Shown one piece after another: positions 59,837-64,000 of a stretch of DNA of 64,000 bases. Origin of the DNA: Sphaerisporangium album (GTDB lineage Bacteria > Actinomycetota > Actinomycetes > Streptosporangiales > Streptosporangiaceae); contig NZ_QOIL01000019.1 of NCBI RefSeq assembly GCF_003323745.1, positions 121,906 to 185,905 on the forward strand, written 5' to 3'. The notes below the pieces were generated by a model. It did no database searches. It saw only the letters and a program-made list of their open reading frames with translations, and was not told where the DNA came from. The position numbers and the translations under genes are program-made. The first letter of the stretch is position 1, and every line of letters starts with the position of its first letter.

Positions 59837-61825
59837 TCAGACGGCGGTGATGGTCCATTGGTTGTTGGTGCTGTTGTTGGGGGTCCACAGCACGACGGTG
59901 GAGCCGATGGCGGTGTTGCCGGCGCCGTCGAGGGCGGTGCCGGTGCCGCGGTTGATTATCTGGTAGCGGCCGTTGCCGAGGTTGCCCAGGCGCCATTGCT
60001 GGTTGTTGCCGCCGTTCCAGGGGGCTTGCAGGCAACTGGCGCCGTTGGCGGTGTTGCCCCAGCTGTCGGCGACCATGCCGTTGGTGCGGTTGACGAGGCG
60101 GTACCAGCCACCGCCCAGGTCGACCAGCTGCCACTGCAGGTTGGTGCTGCCGTCGTAGTTCCACTGCTTGAGGTTCGAGCCGGAGGCGACGTTGCCGCCG
60201 CTGTCCAGGACCAGGCCGGTGGTGACGTTGGCGATCCGCGCCCAGCCGGTGGGGATGGGACCACCACTGCCGCTGCCGAGGGCGGGGATCTGGCCGGAGA
60301 AGGTCAGCTTGACCACGTACGCCAGGGCGGTGAAGGGAGGGTTGGAGGACGGCATCGAGATGTGCAGCGCCGAGCCGTCCTGGGTGCGGTTGGGCAGGTT
60401 GATGGAGGAACCGGCCGTGGAGTCGAGCAACTGCACCGAGGTCAGGGTGCTGAGGTTGATGCGGCTGGAGTTCAGGGTCGTGATGTCCAGCGTGCCGCCG
60501 GGCCAGCCGAGCACGGTCGCGTACAGCACCCGGCCGTCCTTGCTGCGGGTGAAGCGGATGTCCCGGTTGGTTCCCGGGCGTGGCGTGGTGAAGGAGCCGC
60601 CGCCCATCTGGGTGGGGCCCTCGCCGTGGGCGGTCCAGGCTCGGGTGGCGTAGATGGATTCGCCGAAACGCTTCAGGTAGTCCCCGATGCCGAGCAGGAC
60701 CGACCGCTGCCCGGACGGAATGGTGCCGTCGGCCATCGGGGCGATGTTCAGCAGCATGTTGCCGTTCTTGCTGACCCGGTCGATCAGCGCGTGCAGCATC
60801 GCGTCCAGCGAGTAGTAGCCGATCCCGACCGTGTAGCACCAGCTGGAGCTGGAGATGCTGTCGTCGGTCAGCCAATAGGGGGTCTGGATGCCGGCCGGCC
60901 CGCCACGCTCGTAGTCGAAGACCTCGCCGCGGTTGTTGAAGCCGTCCTTGTAGGTGGCGACGACGTCCTTGTTCCAGGCCACCGCCCGGTTGTAGTAGTA
61001 GGACAGGAAGTCCAGCCGCCGCGATTCGGGGAGCTGCGGCAGGTTGAAGTCCTGCCAGATGATGTCGGGCTGGTAGCCGTCGATCACCTCCCGGAGCTTG
61101 TCGTACCACAGTTGCTGCTGGGCGGCGGCGCCGAGCTGGCCGTACAGCTTCTTCAGCGAGGTCGTGGGCTGCGCCGGCACCCACTGGTAGAAACCGGTGA
61201 AGTTGTACGCGTGGTGCAGGGCCACCAGCAGCTTCAGGCCCTTGGCGCGGATGGCGTCGGCGTGCAGCCGCAGCAGGTCCAGCCGGGGTCCGGTGGCCAC
61301 GGAGTTCCACTCGTTGACCTGGCTGCTCCACATCGAGTAGCCGTCGTGATGCTCGGCCACGGGGCCGGCGAACCTGGCCCCGGCGTCGGCGAAGAGCTGC
61401 GCCCACTCGTTGGGGTCGAAGTTGCCGCCGGCGGACCTGAGCTTGGGCGCGAACTGGACGAAGTTCCCGGCCTTGTCCCGGGCGCCGTTGATGAAGTTGT
61501 GGTACGGCCACGCCGAGGGATCACCGTAGACGCTCTTGTGGTGGTTGTTCTCGTTCGACCCGTTGTTGTACATGTTGCGCGGGTACCACTCGTTGGCGTA
61601 CGCCGGGACGCTGAACACTCCCCAGTGGAAGTAGATGCCGAACTTGGCGTCCTGGAACCACTCGGCCGCCGGCGGGTGCTGGTCGACCGACGACCAGCTC
61701 GGGGTGTAGCTGCTCGGGCCGTCGGTGGCCCACGCCGGGCGGATCCCCAGCAGACCGGCGGCCGCGGTGCCACCGGCCCCGGCGAGCAGTGTGCGCCGGC
61801 TGAACCTTGACGAAGAGTAGGACAT
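59837..61825 (-). CDS. Secreted GH29 alpha-L-fucosidase with ricin-type module
   Basis: This 662-residue enzyme has a twin-arginine-type signal (SRRTLLAGAGGTAAAGLLG). The GH29 barrel starts WFQDAKFGIYFHWGVFSVPA, contains EHHDGYSMWSS, and carries the likely nucleophile Asp in PDIIWQDFNLPQL. A C-terminal beta-domain follows, then a ricin-type trefoil at about 530-662 with three QW repeats (NLQWQLVDLG, NQQWRLGNLG, NNQWTITAV). That module is of another subtype than the shared CBM13 copies. ATG 61825 puts the signal at the N-terminus. Confidence 0.91.
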   Translation of the reverse strand: MSYSSSRFSRRTLLAGAGGTAAAGLLGIRPAWATDGPSSYTPSWSSVDQHPPAAEWFQDAKFGIYFHWGVFSVPAYANEWYPRNMYNNGSNENNHHKSVYGDPSAWPYHNFINGARDKAGNFVQFAPKLRSAGGNFDPNEWAQLFADAGARFAGPVAEHHDGYSMWSSQVNEWNSVATGPRLDLLRLHADAIRAKGLKLLVALHHAYNFTGFYQWVPAQPTTSLKKLYGQLGAAAQQQLWYDKLREVIDGYQPDIIWQDFNLPQLPESRRLDFLSYYYNRAVAWNKDVVATYKDGFNNRGEVFDYERGGPAGIQTPYWLTDDSISSSSWCYTVGIGYYSLDAMLHALIDRVSKNGNMLLNIAPMADGTIPSGQRSVLLGIGDYLKRFGESIYATRAWTAHGEGPTQMGGGSFTTPRPGTNRDIRFTRSKDGRVLYATVLGWPGGTLDITTLNSSRINLSTLTSVQLLDSTAGSSINLPNRTQDGSALHISMPSSNPPFTALAYVVKLTFSGQIPALGSGSGGPIPTGWARIANVTTGLVLDSGGNVASGSNLKQWNYDGSTNLQWQLVDLGGGWYRLVNRTNGMVADSWGNTANGASCLQAPWNGGNNQQWRLGNLGNGRYQIINRGTGTALDGAGNTAIGSTVVLWTPNNSTNNQWTITAV

Positions 61826-62393
61826 GGGGGACCTTTCCGCGCAGGGGGCTTGTTGGAGGCATCCGATCCGCAGGGGTGGACCCGGCCGGCCGCATGTCAG
61901 GGGACGGCTCGTGTACGTCCACCTTCGTGGTGAGCGACGGCTGAACTCCCGTGGATGTTTCATGGACATGACTGGATTGTCACGGCGACATTGGATGTCT
62001 TTGTAAGCCAATTGGCGGGATCTGTCCAGGGTCCCTCCTCGGCCGGCGGTGAGGCCGACGGGGGAGATCGGCGCGGACGACCGTGAAGTCAAAGCTCACG
62101 AGCGGGGAAGAGGGTCCCTGAGGTGAGCCGTGGCACCCAGGAAGTTCGTACTCGCCGCAGGTGCCTTCGTGCCGGACCCCCGTCGTCCGCGGGGAGACAA
62201 CCCATGTCTGCCGGATGGCGATCTTGCTCGCGTCGGATGTGAGGGCGTGTGGAAGTTTCATCGCACGCCCATCCGGCGAGCGGCGGAGGCCCCGCCCGAA
62301 CGCCGGGGATGTCGCGCCGACGGCGCCCCTGGCAGCGGATGAGCTCCGCGCGGGGGCGAACGGCGATCTTGACGTGTGCCGATCTGCGGGCGG
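61826..62393. other. Intergenic region between the FadR-type regulator and GH29 gene
   Basis: No gene is recognised. An AT-richer patch at 61965-62020 contains TTGGATG...CCAATTGG-like symmetry and probably the GH29 promoter. The part at 62100-62393 contains two similar short segments (GGCGATCTTG at about 62217 and 62364) but nothing interpretable. Confidence 0.4.
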
Positions 62394-63107
62394 TCAACGC
62401 CGTGGTTCGGGAGCGGGACCGGACAGCGATCGGCCGAGGTTCTCCCTCAGCCAGGTCTCGGTGGTGCTCACGTGCATGAGCGCCGCCGCCTGGGCGAGGG
62501 GAGCGTTTCCGTCCGCGAGCGCCCGGTAGATGGCCGCGTGCTCGGCGATGGTCCGGCCGGCCACGTTCTCCTCGACGAGGCCACGCCACACGCGGGCGCG
62601 GAGCGTCCGGCTCGCGATGCCGGTGAGCAGCGCCTGCAGCGACTTGTTGCCCGTCGCCTCGAAGACGGCCCGGTGGAAGGCGTCGTCGTGGTGGTTGAGC
62701 GTCTCCACGTCGTCCTGTGCGGCGATCATGGCGGTCAGGTGCTGTTCGACCTTCGCGAGTTGCTTCGGGGTGATGCGGGTGGCCGCGACCCCCGTGGCCA
62801 CCGGTTCGAACAGAAGCCGGACCTCGGTGATCTCCAGCAGATCGTCGCCCCGCATCATCTCGACGGCGAGACCCACTCCCTCCAGCAGCAACTCCGGTTT
62901 GAGGCTCGTGACATAGGTGCCGTCCCCTCGGCGCACCTCCAGCACGCGGGTCGTGACCAGGGAGCGGACGGCCTCCCTGAGCAGGTTGCGGGACAAGCCG
63001 AGCTCGGCGGCCAGGTCCTGCTCCGGGGGCAGCCGCGCGCCCGGCGGGAGGGTTCCCTCCTTGATCAGTTGTCTGATGCGTTCGATCGCCTGCTCGGTCA
63101 ACGACAT
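62394..63107 (-). CDS. FadR-type GntR transcriptional regulator
   Basis: This 237-residue regulator has an N-terminal winged helix (PPEQDLAAELGLSRNLLREA, VLEVRRGDGTYV) and an all-helical FCD sensor domain with the metal-binding pattern HHDDAFHRAVFEATGN and AEHAAIYRAL. ATG 63107 was chosen because MSLTEQAIERIRQLI gives the usual N-terminal helix. It probably responds to a sugar acid and controls the GH29 or xylanase genes. TACGT and ACGTA half-sites flank its start (63107-63126). Confidence 0.9.
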   Translation of the reverse strand: MSLTEQAIERIRQLIKEGTLPPGARLPPEQDLAAELGLSRNLLREAVRSLVTTRVLEVRRGDGTYVTSLKPELLLEGVGLAVEMMRGDDLLEITEVRLLFEPVATGVAATRITPKQLAKVEQHLTAMIAAQDDVETLNHHDDAFHRAVFEATGNKSLQALLTGIASRTLRARVWRGLVEENVAGRTIAEHAAIYRALADGNAPLAQAAALMHVSTTETWLRENLGRSLSGPAPEPRR

Positions 63108-63177
63108 ACGTGCATCTTGGTACGTACGGAGAGTGGACCTCCACACGTCCCCCGTAGGGGCCGGCCGCCGGGGTGCG

Positions 63178-63300
63178 GGCTCGAACCGGCCAACGCCGGA
63201 CCCTCGGCTGAATCGGAGGGGGAACACACGTCCGCCGGGGGGCACCGCCCCGGCGGACGCGCACACGCTCGGCACCCATCTCAGGGTGCGGGGGACGCTT
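63178..63300 (+). pseudogene. Decayed CBM13 3' end with its terminator
   Basis: The plus strand here aligns with the end of the GH10 gene and its downstream region (55395-55500): CCAACGCCGGACCC against CCAACGCTGGACCC, then CTGAATCGG at the stop codon in both, then GGGGGAACAC and a C/G hairpin. The coding part upstream is absent, so only the tail survives. It lies between the GntR gene and the partial xylanase. Confidence 0.65.
63229..63259. terminator. Terminator hairpin shared with the relic
   Basis: CGTCCGCCGGGG pairs with CCCCGGCGGACG (12 bp, 7-base loop). It lies downstream of the minus-strand xylanase, and could now serve it. Confidence 0.65.
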
Positions 63301-63434
63301 GCAGCGCAGGCGTCCCCCGTCAGGAGGTCAGCAGGTGGTGTCGGTCTGGGTCAGCAGGCCCAGGCGCTCCCTCGAAAGCTCGACGGCGGTATGCCCTCGG
63401 GAGCCGTCGGTGTCACCGTCGGAGTCGGGAAGGT

Positions 63435-64000
<566 letters not shown>

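Noticed and set aside
62094..62393. Gene in the region between GH29 and the GntR regulator
   Set aside because: Frames on both strands are short, lack ribosome binding sites and match no family known to me.

Overview
The window is high-G+C DNA with GTG/ATG starts, GGAGG-type ribosome binding sites and tightly coupled operons. It carries ergothioneine genes, several luciferase-like (LLM) flavin oxidoreductases, a fused cobalamin mutase and many secreted CBM13 (ricin-type) enzymes. This points to a filamentous soil actinomycete, of a Streptosporangiales or Streptomyces type. The genus is an inference; no rRNA or tRNA gene was seen.

Positions 1-25,500 are largely redox and sulfur metabolism. 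They hold the end of a molybdopterin hydroxylase large subunit and a FUSC membrane protein, a taurine/sulfonate operon (permease, binding protein, ATPase, TauD-type dioxygenase), and a TPR protein. The ergothioneine operon egtA-egtB-egtC-egtD follows on the minus strand. After it come a glycerophosphodiester phosphodiesterase, a HAD-type protein, two intact LLM oxidoreductases and one LLM relic, an FAD-dependent oxidase, a nucleoside hydrolase coupled to a relic of methylthioribose-1-phosphate isomerase, and a stand-alone LanC-like protein. A short element, TTCCTAC(C), recurs in AT-rich sequence before five of these units (near 3930, 19325, 19650, 24080 and 33865). It may define an undescribed sulfur-related regulon.

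Positions 25,500-36,000 hold an orphan sensor kinase with a small coiled-coil gene, a modBC-like transporter with unusual ATPase motifs and no modA, a DUF1206 membrane protein, a 1071-residue fused acyl-CoA mutase (IcmF) behind a perfect 42-bp inverted repeat, and a divergent serine-hydroxymethyltransferase-like enzyme.

Positions 36,000-64,000 are a polysaccharide-utilisation cluster. It contains secreted GH27, GH39-like, GH54, CE3, GH10 and GH29 enzymes, ThuA/GSDH/DUF1080 proteins, a sugar ABC transporter with an intracellular glycosidase, a LacI regulator and a FadR-type regulator. Most secreted proteins carry CBM13. Two LacI-type operator families (CGAATCGATTCG and TGTTAGCGCTAACA) are spread through it, suggesting two regulators share control. 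The likely substrates are arabinoxylan, galactosides and fucosides, with released sugars imported by the ABC system.

The cluster shows heavy recombination. CBM13 DNA is almost identical between genes, including an inverted pair of about 397 bp with three visible differences. One GSDH-type gene has lost its front, and there are relics of a GntR regulator, a SAM methyltransferase, larC, a fuconolactonase-like gene and a decayed CBM13 tail with its terminator.
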